A stretch of 48,472 nt of DNA from an uncultured Flavobacteriales bacterium. Lineage in GTDB: Bacteria; Bacteroidota; Bacteroidia; Flavobacteriales; BACL11. A model generated the notes under the pieces. It was given only the letters and a program-made list of their open reading frames with translations. It had not been told where the DNA came from and did not search any database. Shown piece by piece: positions 17,000 to 24,512 of this stretch. The position numbers were made by a program, and so were the translations under genes. The number at the start of each line of letters is the position of its first letter. Position 1 is the first letter of the stretch. The DNA lies in assembly GCA_905478185.1 (NCBI GenBank), contig CAJQHO010000051.1, forward strand, positions 1 through 48,472, in the 5' to 3' direction.

Positions 17000-17470
17000 A
17001 ACTTCCTTTACTGTTTTGTTATCAGTTTCAATTGTGTAATCTGCTTGCTTATAGGTTTCCTCCCTTTCTTTAAGTATCTTACGTATAAACTCTAACAGCT
17101 TATCATTTGTTAATTTACTGATTAATGGCCTCTTATTTTTATTTTTCTCTAATCTTTTGATTAATGTAACTGTTGATGCCTTTAAGTAGATAACTGTCCC
17201 TTTGTGTTTAAGGTATTCTATATTGTTATTATGAGAAGGTAGTCCGCCACCACAGGCAATAATAGCCTTTCTATTAATTGAACGAATTGTATCGGTTTCC
17301 AATTTTCTAAAAGCAATTTCACCATCAGTTTCAAATATTTCTTTGATACTTTTAGATGTTTCTTTTTCAATCTGACTGTCTGTATCAATAAAAACAACTT
17401 TATTAAAAGCAGCAATTTGCTTTCCTATAGTTGTTTTTCCTACCCCCATAAAACCAATAAGATACAGCAT
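16964..17470 (-). CDS. aroK: Shikimate kinase AroK
   Basis: A 168-residue cytoplasmic kinase that phosphorylates shikimate at the 3-hydroxyl with ATP. The Walker A loop GFMGVGKT is at residues 6-13; the shikimate-binding DTD, FR-x-x-E and GGG elements and the LID Arg in KRPLI are all present. Length is normal. It provides a step of the pathway completed by AroC at 5.1 kb, but the two genes are unlinked. It converges on the phosphoribosyltransferase gene, overlapping its last 36 bases with no terminator between them. Confidence 0.95.
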   Translation of the reverse strand: MLYLIGFMGVGKTTIGKQIAAFNKVVFIDTDSQIEKETSKSIKEIFETDGEIAFRKLETDTIRSINRKAIIACGGGLPSHNNNIEYLKHKGTVIYLKASTVTLIKRLEKNKNKRPLISKLTNDKLLEFIRKILKEREETYKQADYTIETDNKTVKEVLREINSLLLTI

Positions 17471-17593
17471 ATTTATGTATTGTTTATTGACGCAAATTAA
17501 CTGAATTTTTGAGAATAAAAACAGACTGTTTTAAGTAAAGAATTATTTATTAATTTTTTTTTGTCAAAATATTTTCTGATTAATTAAAAGTAA

Positions 17594-17601
17594 TATATTT
17601 G
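17594..17601 (+). promoter_or_regulatory. TAnnTTTG -7 box of the tRNA-Lys gene
   Basis: TATATTTG, an exact match, ends 15 bases before the mature 5' end of tRNA-Lys, a suitable distance for a short pre-tRNA leader. Confidence 0.65.
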
Positions 17602-17616
17602 CAGCCGATTTTGACC

Positions 17617-17689
17617 GACCTGGTAGCTCAGTTGGTAGAGCATCTCCCTTTTAAGGAGAGGGTCCTGGGTTCGAGCCCCAGCCAGGTCA
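17617..17689 (+). tRNA. tRNA-Lys (anticodon TTT)
   Basis: A 73-base cloverleaf. The acceptor stem GACCTGG pairs with CCAGGTC, the D-arm contains AGCTCAGTTGGTAGAGC, the anticodon arm TCTCC-CTTTTAA-GGAGA gives anticodon TTT, and the T-arm holds GGTTCGAGC. The discriminator is A; the CCA end is not encoded. It is followed by its own terminator. Confidence 0.97.
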
Positions 17690-17700
17690 CAAATTGAAAT

Positions 17701-17726
17701 AAATCCCGCATCAGCGGGATTTTTTT
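17701..17726 (+). terminator. Intrinsic terminator after tRNA-Lys
   Basis: A 9-bp stem (17701-17709 with 17714-17722) with ATCA loop and a following T-run. It separates the two tRNA genes. Confidence 0.9.
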
Positions 17727-17742
17727 ACTTTTGTAAACCTAA

Positions 17743-17825
17743 GCCCAGGTGCTGAAATTGGTAGACAGGCATGATTGAGGGTCATGTGTCCTAAGGACGT
17801 GCGGGTTCGACTCCCGCTCTGGGCA
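17743..17825 (+). tRNA. tRNA-Leu (anticodon GAG)
   Basis: An 83-base class II tRNA with a long variable arm. The acceptor stem GCCCAGG pairs with TCTGGGC (one G-T pair), the anticodon arm CATGA-TTGAGGG-TCATG gives anticodon GAG, the variable arm TGTCCTAAGGACG forms a stem, and the T-arm holds GGTTCGACTCC. The CCA end is not encoded. It starts 16 bases after the tRNA-Lys terminator, so it either has a promoter in that short gap or is read by readthrough. Confidence 0.95.
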
Positions 17826-17829
17826 CAAA

Positions 17830-17854
17830 AAAAAACGGGCTTATGCCCGTTTTC
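17830..17854. terminator. Bidirectional terminator between tRNA-Leu and hbd
   Basis: A perfect 9-bp stem (17832-17840 with 17845-17853), TTAT loop, with an A-run before and T-run after. It serves tRNA-Leu on the plus strand and the 3-hydroxybutyryl-CoA dehydrogenase gene on the minus strand. Confidence 0.85.
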
Positions 17855-17880
17855 TTATCAGAAATTGATTTGATGTCTTC

Positions 17881-18771
17881 TTACTTTACAAACTGTTCTG
17901 CTACTTTTTTGTTTCTAGGTCCTTCTGAATAATTATAAAAACCTTCCCCTGATTTAATTCCTAATTTACCAGCAGTAACCATATTTACTAAAAGTGGGTT
18001 AGGAGCATATTTAGGATTTCCAAATCCTTCATGCATCACCTCTAAAATTGATAAACACACATCAAGTCCGATAAAATCAGCTAAATGTAATGGACCCATT
18101 GGATGAGCCATTCCTAGCATCATTACAGTGTCAATTTCTTCAACACCCGCAACTCCTTGAAATAATGTCTCAATTGATTCATTTATCATTGGCATTAAAA
18201 TTCTATTGGCAACAAAACCAGGGTAATCGTTTACTTCAACAGGTGATTTCCCTAAAGTTCTACTCATTTCCATAATTCTTTCAGTAACTTTATCAGAAGT
18301 AGCATATCCTCTGATAACCTCTACTAACTTCATGACCGGGACAGGATTCATAAAATGCATTCCAATAACTTTGGTAGGTCGATTTGTTACAGCTGCAATT
18401 TTTGTTATTGAGATAGATGACGTATTAGTTGCTAATAAAGTATTAGTATCACAGATTTCATCTAATTGCTTAAATATTTTAAGTTTGAGGTCAATATTTT
18501 CAGTTGCAGCCTCAACAACTAAATCTACACCTTTTACACCTTCTTTAATGTCTGTGTAAGTAGTAATGTTTGATAAAGTATTGTTTTTATCATCTTCAGT
18601 AATTCTTTCTTTCTTAACCATACGGTCCAAGTTTTTACTGATAGTAGCTATAGCTTTTTCTAAAGCATCAGCAGAGATATCTACTAAATTTACATTAAAA
18701 TCTTTTTGAGCAAAAGTATGAGCAATTCCATTACCCATAGTTCCTGCACCAATTACTGTAATATTTTTCAT
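17881..18771 (-). CDS. hbd: 3-hydroxybutyryl-CoA dehydrogenase
   Basis: A 296-residue cytoplasmic enzyme that interconverts acetoacetyl-CoA and 3-hydroxybutyryl-CoA with NAD(P)H. The N-terminal Rossmann motif GAGTMGNGIAH is at residues 7-17; the catalytic His lies in GMHFMNPVP and the conserved DYPGFVANRI segment joins the C-terminal helical dimer domain, which ends with GEGFYNY. The length fits the stand-alone Hbd/PaaH type rather than the fused FadB type. An exact -7 box lies 22 bases upstream. It ends just before a bidirectional terminator. No thiolase or crotonase gene is adjacent, so whether it works in fatty acid breakdown or phenylacetate-type catabolism is open. Confidence 0.93.
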   Translation of the reverse strand: MKNITVIGAGTMGNGIAHTFAQKDFNVNLVDISADALEKAIATISKNLDRMVKKERITEDDKNNTLSNITTYTDIKEGVKGVDLVVEAATENIDLKLKIFKQLDEICDTNTLLATNTSSISITKIAAVTNRPTKVIGMHFMNPVPVMKLVEVIRGYATSDKVTERIMEMSRTLGKSPVEVNDYPGFVANRILMPMINESIETLFQGVAGVEEIDTVMMLGMAHPMGPLHLADFIGLDVCLSILEVMHEGFGNPKYAPNPLLVNMVTAGKLGIKSGEGFYNYSEGPRNKKVAEQFVK

Positions 18772-18793
18772 TTTTTGTATTTTTAATTTTTGG

Positions 18794-18801
18794 CAAATAT
18801 A
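18794..18801 (-). promoter_or_regulatory. TAnnTTTG -7 box of hbd
   Basis: The reverse strand reads TATATTTG, an exact match, 22 bases before the ATG at 18771. Confidence 0.65.
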
Positions 18802-18836
18802 ATTAGTCTTATAAGATAAGATTATAGCTGTAGAAA

Positions 18837-19664
18837 TTATTTTTTGTAATGAACAATTCTAATATTATCAAAATCTAGTGTTTTTACTTCTGAGAAGTTA
18901 TCTCTCTGCATTCTAATAAAAACAGAGAAACTTTCAGCACCAATTGCCTCACTAACCGTTTGGGTTAAATTTACATATATTTTATTCCAATCATCTTTAG
19001 GGTTTATCCATAGAAGGTCTTTTTGTAAAGTTGGTGTATTAGGAAAATTAATATACATTCCAACTAAAAATTCACTATCACTTTTATAATCTAATTCAAG
19101 GTAGGTTGCTGATCCTTGTTGGGGTACATTGTCAAAACTAAGTGGGTGATCTTTGTAATTTATTTCTGTAACAAAAATAGAATCTAAGAATGATAAAGAG
19201 CCATAATTTCCGTAAGGTCCTCCTGAAATTTTTTGAAAACAAGTGTCATAATTAAAAGTATATGATGGATCAAAATTATCAATCATTCCTTCAATATTTT
19301 CTTTTAATGCAACAATAGGACTAATAATTGTTGTGGAATCAATTGTTAGTTTTATTGAAGAAGTGTCAGAGTGATAGAACGGATAAGTAACTCTTTGTGA
19401 TGCAATTCCATTATCCTTAATTCCTGCATAAATACGGACTTCAACAGCTCCATCATTTAAAACTGGAAAATGAGCAGGTAGCTCGTAAACACCTTTGTTA
19501 ACCCCGTCAATATATACCCAAGCATCTGTAATGTTTGTAGTATAATCTTCATCAAGTGTAATTTCATCAATTTGAATGTATGATGGTACTCCATTAGTAG
19601 TTGTATCATCTTTATCACAAGAGAAGAGTGAGATAGCAATAAGGAAATAGAGGGTCTTTTTCAT
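18837..19664 (-). CDS. Lipoprotein of unknown function
   Basis: A 275-residue predicted lipoprotein with a short signal peptide and lipobox LFSC giving lipidated Cys16, followed by an Asp-rich linker (DKDDTTTN), typical of Bacteroidota lipoproteins. The mature part is beta-strand rich: an N-terminal PEGA-like region (about 30-115, AWVYIDGVNKGVYELP) and a C-terminal jelly-roll-like region (about 130-275) ending in LDFDNIRIVHYKK, a pattern common at the end of galactose-binding or carbohydrate-binding-like folds. No catalytic motif seen. It stands alone between hbd (same strand) and pcm (divergent). Confidence 0.75.
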   Translation of the reverse strand: MKKTLYFLIAISLFSCDKDDTTTNGVPSYIQIDEITLDEDYTTNITDAWVYIDGVNKGVYELPAHFPVLNDGAVEVRIYAGIKDNGIASQRVTYPFYHSDTSSIKLTIDSTTIISPIVALKENIEGMIDNFDPSYTFNYDTCFQKISGGPYGNYGSLSFLDSIFVTEINYKDHPLSFDNVPQQGSATYLELDYKSDSEFLVGMYINFPNTPTLQKDLLWINPKDDWNKIYVNLTQTVSEAIGAESFSVFIRMQRDNFSEVKTLDFDNIRIVHYKK

Positions 19665-19794
19665 ATCTTTAGTATTAACAATTTACTGTGTATTTTCTAG
19701 AAACATCTAATGTTAAAAATACTTATTTATTGTCTTAATTTGTGATTAATAATTTTCCTCAAAAATAGTTTAAAAGATTGATTGAGAAATAAGA

Positions 19795-20448
19795 ATGAAA
19801 GATAGTTTTAGACATCAGGGGTTGCGAAAGCAGTTAGTACAACATTTAGCATCAAAAGGCATTAAGAATATTGATGTTCTGAGTGCGATAAATAACATTC
19901 CTAGGCATCAGTTTTTGGATACTGCATTTGTTAATTTTGCATATCAAGATAAAGCATTCCCTATTGGTTCTGGTCAAACTATTTCTCAACCATATACTGT
20001 AGCTTTTCAGTCGCAATTACTAGAGTTGAATCCGTATGATAAAGTGCTTGAAGTTGGTACAGGTTCAGGTTATCAGGCAGCAGTATTGACTTTATTGGAT
20101 GCTGATGTTTATACAATAGAAAGACAAAGAGATTTATTTAATAAAACAAAAATATTTTTACCAAAGTTAGGCTACAATTGTCGCTTTGTTTATGGTGATG
20201 GTTATAAGGGATTACCTAAATTCGCACCTTTCGATAAGATAATTATTACATGTGGAGCTCCTTGTATTCCAGAAGATTTAGTTGCCCAATTAAAAGTTGG
20301 AGGTAGAATGGTAGCTCCAATTGGAGAAGGAGATATTCAAGTAATGCATTTGATAGAAAAATTATCAGAAACTGAAACTAGAATTACAACTCATGGAGAG
20401 TTTTCGTTTGTTCCTATGCTTAATGATAAAAATAATGGAGTTGAATAA
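19795..20448 (+). CDS. pcm: Protein-L-isoaspartate O-methyltransferase
   Basis: A 217-residue SAM-dependent methyltransferase that methylates L-isoaspartyl residues in damaged proteins and so starts their repair. The diagnostic GSGQTISQPYTVAFQ segment (substrate loop) is at about 60-75 and the SAM motif VLEVGTGSGYQAAVL at about 83-97, followed by the VYTIER acidic-loop motif; IITCGAPCIPEDLV and GGRMVAPIG are also typical. Length is normal. It opens a long plus-strand run; dapF follows after 78 bases that hold no clear terminator. Confidence 0.95.
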   Translation: MKDSFRHQGLRKQLVQHLASKGIKNIDVLSAINNIPRHQFLDTAFVNFAYQDKAFPIGSGQTISQPYTVAFQSQLLELNPYDKVLEVGTGSGYQAAVLTLLDADVYTIERQRDLFNKTKIFLPKLGYNCRFVYGDGYKGLPKFAPFDKIIITCGAPCIPEDLVAQLKVGGRMVAPIGEGDIQVMHLIEKLSETETRITTHGEFSFVPMLNDKNNGVE

Positions 20449-20526
20449 GTTCTATATTTAACTAGAAAATTTATTTTTTGTATTTTTAATGAAAATTAAA
20501 ATAACTATTTTCCCTATTTTTACCCT

Positions 20527-21300
20527 ATGATTATAGAATTTTACAAATACCAGGGAACTGGTAATGATTTCATCATGATTGATGATAGGGAAAGCACTTT
20601 TGATATTACTGATAATAAGTTAATAGCAGCACTTTGCGAAAGAAGAATGGGCATTGGTGCTGATGGTTTGATATTATTAAGAAACCATCCATCTTTGGAT
20701 TTTGAGATGATTTATTTCAATTCTGATGGAAATCAATCTAGTATGTGTGGTAATGGTGGGAGATGCATTATTGATTTTGCAGCAATGTTAGAAGTCATCA
20801 AAACTGAAACTACATTTATGGCTATTGATGGCGAGCATAAAGGTCAGTTTTTAGGAGATACAATTGCATTGCAAATGCAAGATGTTGCTGAGATTTTTGG
20901 AGAGGGTGATGGTTTGGTTTTAGATACTGGCTCTCCTCATTATATTGAGATGGTTGATAATTTACAATATATAGATGTAAATAAAGAGGGAAGAAGAATA
21001 AGAAATTCAGCTCCTTTTAAAAAGGAAGGGATAAATGTAAATTTTGTACAAGATAGTGCAGAGCTTGAGGTAAGGACTTATGAGAGAGGAGTGGAGAAGG
21101 AGACTTTAAGTTGTGGTACTGGTGTTGTGGCTACAGCTTTAGCAATGCATTATGCCAATTGCATAGGTGAAAATTTGGTAAATGTAAAAACTAAGGGTGG
21201 CGAGTTAACCGTTAGTTTTGAAGAGTTTAATGGTGGGTACAAAAACATTTGGTTAAGTGGAGAGGCTAGTATGGTTTTTGCTGGCGATTTTGAATGTTAA
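20527..21300 (+). CDS. dapF: Diaminopimelate epimerase
   Basis: A 257-residue cofactor-independent racemase that converts LL- to meso-diaminopimelate for peptidoglycan and lysine synthesis. The two catalytic cysteines are visible: Cys74 in MCGNGGRC and Cys196 in LSCGTG; the N-terminal YQGTGNDFIMID motif is intact. It begins a tightly coupled set: the next gene starts 7 bases before its stop. Later genes in the same run (mltG and a phosphohexomutase) also concern the cell wall, which agrees with an envelope operon. Confidence 0.96.
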   Translation: MIIEFYKYQGTGNDFIMIDDRESTFDITDNKLIAALCERRMGIGADGLILLRNHPSLDFEMIYFNSDGNQSSMCGNGGRCIIDFAAMLEVIKTETTFMAIDGEHKGQFLGDTIALQMQDVAEIFGEGDGLVLDTGSPHYIEMVDNLQYIDVNKEGRRIRNSAPFKKEGINVNFVQDSAELEVRTYERGVEKETLSCGTGVVATALAMHYANCIGENLVNVKTKGGELTVSFEEFNGGYKNIWLSGEASMVFAGDFEC

Positions 21301-21773
21301 AAAGCGACAAAATATTGTTACGACCTTTGCAATTATCTGATTTAGATTTTTTGTTTGAAATTGAAAACAACAAAGAGAATTGGAAGTACGGAACTGAAAA
21401 TAAACAGTATACTAAAGAGGAGCTTACAAATTATATTGCTAATGCTAAACAAGATATTTCTAATGCTGGGCAGTTTCGTTTTGTTATTGATTTTGAAAAT
21501 ACTCCAATAGGTTTTATTGACCTTTTTGATTATAAAACTAACAGTGCAGGTGTTGGTGTAATAATTGTAAAAAATTACAGAAGAAGAGGTTTTTCAAAAG
21601 AGGCATTGGAACTTTTGATTGATTATGCTACAAACACTCTTAAAATAGAAAAGTTACATTGTAATATTCAAAAAGATAATTTAGCGAGCATTAAGCTATT
21701 TACCTCTTGTGGCTTTGAATTGGAAAGAGAAAAAAAAGAGTTGCAGTATTTTGTTAAATTAGCGAAAAAATAA
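21294..21773 (+). CDS. GNAT family N-acetyltransferase (RimJ/RimL-like)
   Basis: A 159-residue acetyltransferase fold. The N-terminal segment LLRPLQLSDLDFLFEIEN is typical of the RimJ/RimL group and the acetyl-CoA pyrophosphate loop is YRRRGFSKEAL (about 98-108); the C-terminal DNLASIKLFTSCGFELE is the usual motif B region. Substrate unknown; relatives acetylate ribosomal proteins, amines or antibiotics. The ATG overlaps the dapF stop by 7 bases, implying translational coupling, and the next gene starts 3 bases after its stop. Confidence 0.88.
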   Translation: MLKSDKILLRPLQLSDLDFLFEIENNKENWKYGTENKQYTKEELTNYIANAKQDISNAGQFRFVIDFENTPIGFIDLFDYKTNSAGVGVIIVKNYRRRGFSKEALELLIDYATNTLKIEKLHCNIQKDNLASIKLFTSCGFELEREKKELQYFVKLAKK

Positions 21774-21776
21774 ATT

Positions 21777-22670
21777 ATGAAAAGACTACTACTTATATTA
21801 CTTTGCTTACCTATGATTGGGTTTGGGCAATTAACTTATGTGCCTGATGATAATTTTGAAGATTGGCTTGAGATAAATGGGTATGGAGATGGGAATTATG
21901 CGAATGACTCTGTTCTTACACAGGCTATTGATACTATAACGATATTAAATATAGATAATTGGATGATATCCGAACTTACAGGAATTGAAGACTTCCTTAG
22001 TTTAGAATATCTATACTGCAGGAATAATCAAATAACAACTATTAACTTAAACAATAACACTAACTTAATCGAACTAAATTGCAGGTCTAATTTTGTTACT
22101 TCAATAGATGTTCAAAATAACACTCAGTTACATTATTTATCTTTTGATGAAAATCAGATGACTACTATTGATTTAAGTGGCAATCCAAATTTAACTGCTC
22201 TAGGAGCTCAATCAAACCAAATTACAGATCTAGATGTGTCTAACAATCTATTTCTTTGGATATTATATTGTTGGGATAATCAGTTGACAGCTTTAGATTT
22301 AACTTCTAACAGTTTCCTTCATTATTTAAATTGTCAAGACAACTTACTTCTTGATTTAGATATTAAAAATGGAAATAATAGTCAAATGATAGAGTTTTTG
22401 GTTCAAGGTAATGAGGAATTATATTCTATTAATGTTGACGATTCGACTTGGTCTACTAATAATTGGAATTTCCTACCGCAGAATAATATTGAACCATGGC
22501 ATTATTTTAGTGAGAATTGCCATGTCACAACTAATTTACAAGAATACCCTTCAAATAAAGCGCTTCTTAAAACAATAGATTTATTAGGAAGAGAAACAAA
22601 CCAAAAAAATCAACCTCTATTTTATATCTATGATGATGGAACAGTAGAGAAAAGAATAGTTATAGAATAA
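21777..22670 (+). CDS. Secreted leucine-rich-repeat protein with divergent T9SS-like tail (paralogue 2)
   Basis: A 297-residue surface protein and a shorter paralogue of the protein at 6449. Signal peptide 1-18 (ending GFGQ), N-terminal cap with YVPDDNFEDWLEI, then about seven LRR units (about 65-215) with a period near 21 residues, and a C-terminal segment with DLLGRE and YDDGTVEKRIVIE. It lacks the extra domain found in paralogue 1 between the repeats and the tail. Signal-peptide and tail regions are conserved at DNA level between the two. It sits inside a tight operon, 3 bases after the GNAT gene and directly abutting the cytochrome gene, an unusual place for a surface protein. Confidence 0.8.
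   Translation: MKRLLLILLCLPMIGFGQLTYVPDDNFEDWLEINGYGDGNYANDSVLTQAIDTITILNIDNWMISELTGIEDFLSLEYLYCRNNQITTINLNNNTNLIELNCRSNFVTSIDVQNNTQLHYLSFDENQMTTIDLSGNPNLTALGAQSNQITDLDVSNNLFLWILYCWDNQLTALDLTSNSFLHYLNCQDNLLLDLDIKNGNNSQMIEFLVQGNEELYSINVDDSTWSTNNWNFLPQNNIEPWHYFSENCHVTTNLQEYPSNKALLKTIDLLGRETNQKNQPLFYIYDDGTVEKRIVIE
22631..22670 (+). repeat. 40-base direct repeat, copy 2 (3' end of LRR gene)
   Basis: Identical to 7777-7816. In both places the repeat ends at the stop codon and is followed within one base by an unrelated gene starting ATGAGA. Confidence 0.85.
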
Positions 22671-24512
22671 ATGAGAAGCATTGTTTTTTTACTTGCTACT
22701 TGTTTACTGTTTGCTTGTCAAAGGGGAGAGGTCAGTACTTATACCACTTACTTAAATCATAATGATACAGTAAAATATGTAGGAAAGGAAGAATGTAGAA
22801 TGTGTCATTCTGAGATTTATGATTCTTATATGCAAACTGGAATGGGGCAGTCCTTTCATTTTGCAACAAAGGAGCATAGTGCATTAGCAAACAGTCAAAT
22901 GCATGTCATTTATGATACTATCAAAAATCTTTCTTACCAACCATTTTGGATAAATGACAGTCTGTATATAAAAGAATTCCGCTTAAATGGAAAGGATACA
23001 ACTCATCAACTCATCAAAAAAGTTGATTATAAAATTGGGAGTGGGCAACATACAAATTCTCATTTATTTGAGGTCAATGGTTATGTTCATCAAATGCCAT
23101 ATACTTATTATACTCAAGATAAATTAGCTGATCTACCACCAGGATTTGAAGATGGTCAGAACACTCGATTTTCTCGAGAGATTGGCTTGGAATGTATGAG
23201 TTGTCATAATGCTTACCCTGGGCATGAAAGTGGCTCTTTTAACAAATACAGCAGCATTCCTTCAGGAATTGACTGTGAAAGGTGTCATGGTCCAGGTGAG
23301 GTGCATGTTAAGCAGAAATTAGCTGGAAATATAATTGATACTTCAAAGTACATTGATTATACCATTGTTAATCCTGCAAAATTGCCAATTGATTTGCAAT
23401 TTGATGTTTGTCAAAGATGTCATTTGCAGGGGACTTCAATTTTAGCTGAAGGAAATACTTTTACCTCTTTTAAACCTGGGATGAAACTCAGTGATGTAAT
23501 GGATACTTATCTTCCAAAATATGAGCATGATAATTCATTTATTATGGCATCTCATGTGGATAGGTTAAAGCAAAGTACTTGTTTTCAAAATACTGAAATG
23601 ACTTGTGTCACTTGTCATAATCCGCATAAAAGCGTTACTACTTTAAAAGCAACTTATTTTGATGCAAAATGTATGCAATGCCATGATGTGTGTAAAGATG
23701 AAAAAACACAAAATTGCACTGATTGTCATATGCCAAAATCAACTTCAACTGATATTATGCATGTAGCAATTACGGATCATAAAATTACCATTCCTTCTAA
23801 TGAAAAAAATCAAAAAGGGGCATTTTTAGGTTTGTTTGCAATTAATAATTCTAATCCAACTCATCTATCTAAAGCTAAGGCATATTTAAAACGCTATGAA
23901 AGTTTTGAATCTAGCCAATTCTACTTGGATTCTGCTTTTAAGTATTTACAGATTTCAGAACATAATTTCACTTCCTATATTCAGTATTACTATCTTAAAA
24001 ATGATACAAAAGGACTTGTTAATTTTGTAATGTCTAATGATGTAGATAGCAGCAAATATTCTCAGACGGATTTAGCAATGGCTTACAGCAGAATGGGAGA
24101 GGTGTTTGCATCTCAAAATATGAATACTAATGCTGAATTGTATTTTAAAATTTCAGTAGATTTAATGCCTTTTGTAATTGATTATAAAATAAAATACGGC
24201 AGTTTCTTATTAAATGTTAATAAAAAAACGATTGCTTCTTCAGTTTTTCATGAAGCATTAAAGTTAAACCCAACAATAAAAGAAGTTCATTTAAATTTAG
24301 GATATATTGATATTTTAAATCGAGAGTATGAAATGGCTGATAGAAGGTTAAAACAAGCTATCGTACTGGATCCTGATTATATTTTGGCTTATGAGAATTT
24401 GGTGCTTTCTGCCCAGATGCAAAATAAAAATATCCAGATGAAGTTTTATTTGAAGAAAATTTTGGAAATTGCTCCAGGTCATAAAGCCAATCAAATTTTA
24501 AAGAATTTATAA
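22671..24512 (+). CDS. Heptaheme cytochrome c lipoprotein with C-terminal TPR domain
   Basis: A 613-residue predicted lipoprotein (lipobox LFAC, Cys16). Seven CxxCH haem c motifs are visible: CRMCH (42-46), CMSCH, CERCH, CQRCH, CVTCH, CMQCH and CTDCH, all within about residues 42-360. The arrangement recalls multihaem cytochromes of the c554/NrfB-like type, but I cannot place it in one family. From about 395 to the end there are TPR-like helices (for example LNPTIKEVHLNLGYIDILNR in part). It probably faces the periplasm as an electron-transfer or redox-sensing protein. It starts at the base after the LRR stop and is followed directly by mltG. Confidence 0.85.
   Translation: MRSIVFLLATCLLFACQRGEVSTYTTYLNHNDTVKYVGKEECRMCHSEIYDSYMQTGMGQSFHFATKEHSALANSQMHVIYDTIKNLSYQPFWINDSLYIKEFRLNGKDTTHQLIKKVDYKIGSGQHTNSHLFEVNGYVHQMPYTYYTQDKLADLPPGFEDGQNTRFSREIGLECMSCHNAYPGHESGSFNKYSSIPSGIDCERCHGPGEVHVKQKLAGNIIDTSKYIDYTIVNPAKLPIDLQFDVCQRCHLQGTSILAEGNTFTSFKPGMKLSDVMDTYLPKYEHDNSFIMASHVDRLKQSTCFQNTEMTCVTCHNPHKSVTTLKATYFDAKCMQCHDVCKDEKTQNCTDCHMPKSTSTDIMHVAITDHKITIPSNEKNQKGAFLGLFAINNSNPTHLSKAKAYLKRYESFESSQFYLDSAFKYLQISEHNFTSYIQYYYLKNDTKGLVNFVMSNDVDSSKYSQTDLAMAYSRMGEVFASQNMNTNAELYFKISVDLMPFVIDYKIKYGSFLLNVNKKTIASSVFHEALKLNPTIKEVHLNLGYIDILNREYEMADRRLKQAIVLDPDYILAYENLVLSAQMQNKNIQMKFYLKKILEIAPGHKANQILKNL

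Noticed and set aside
17617-17825. tRNA pair as an integration site for a mobile element
   Set aside because: No repeated tRNA 3' end, integrase or composition change is seen; housekeeping genes lie on both sides.
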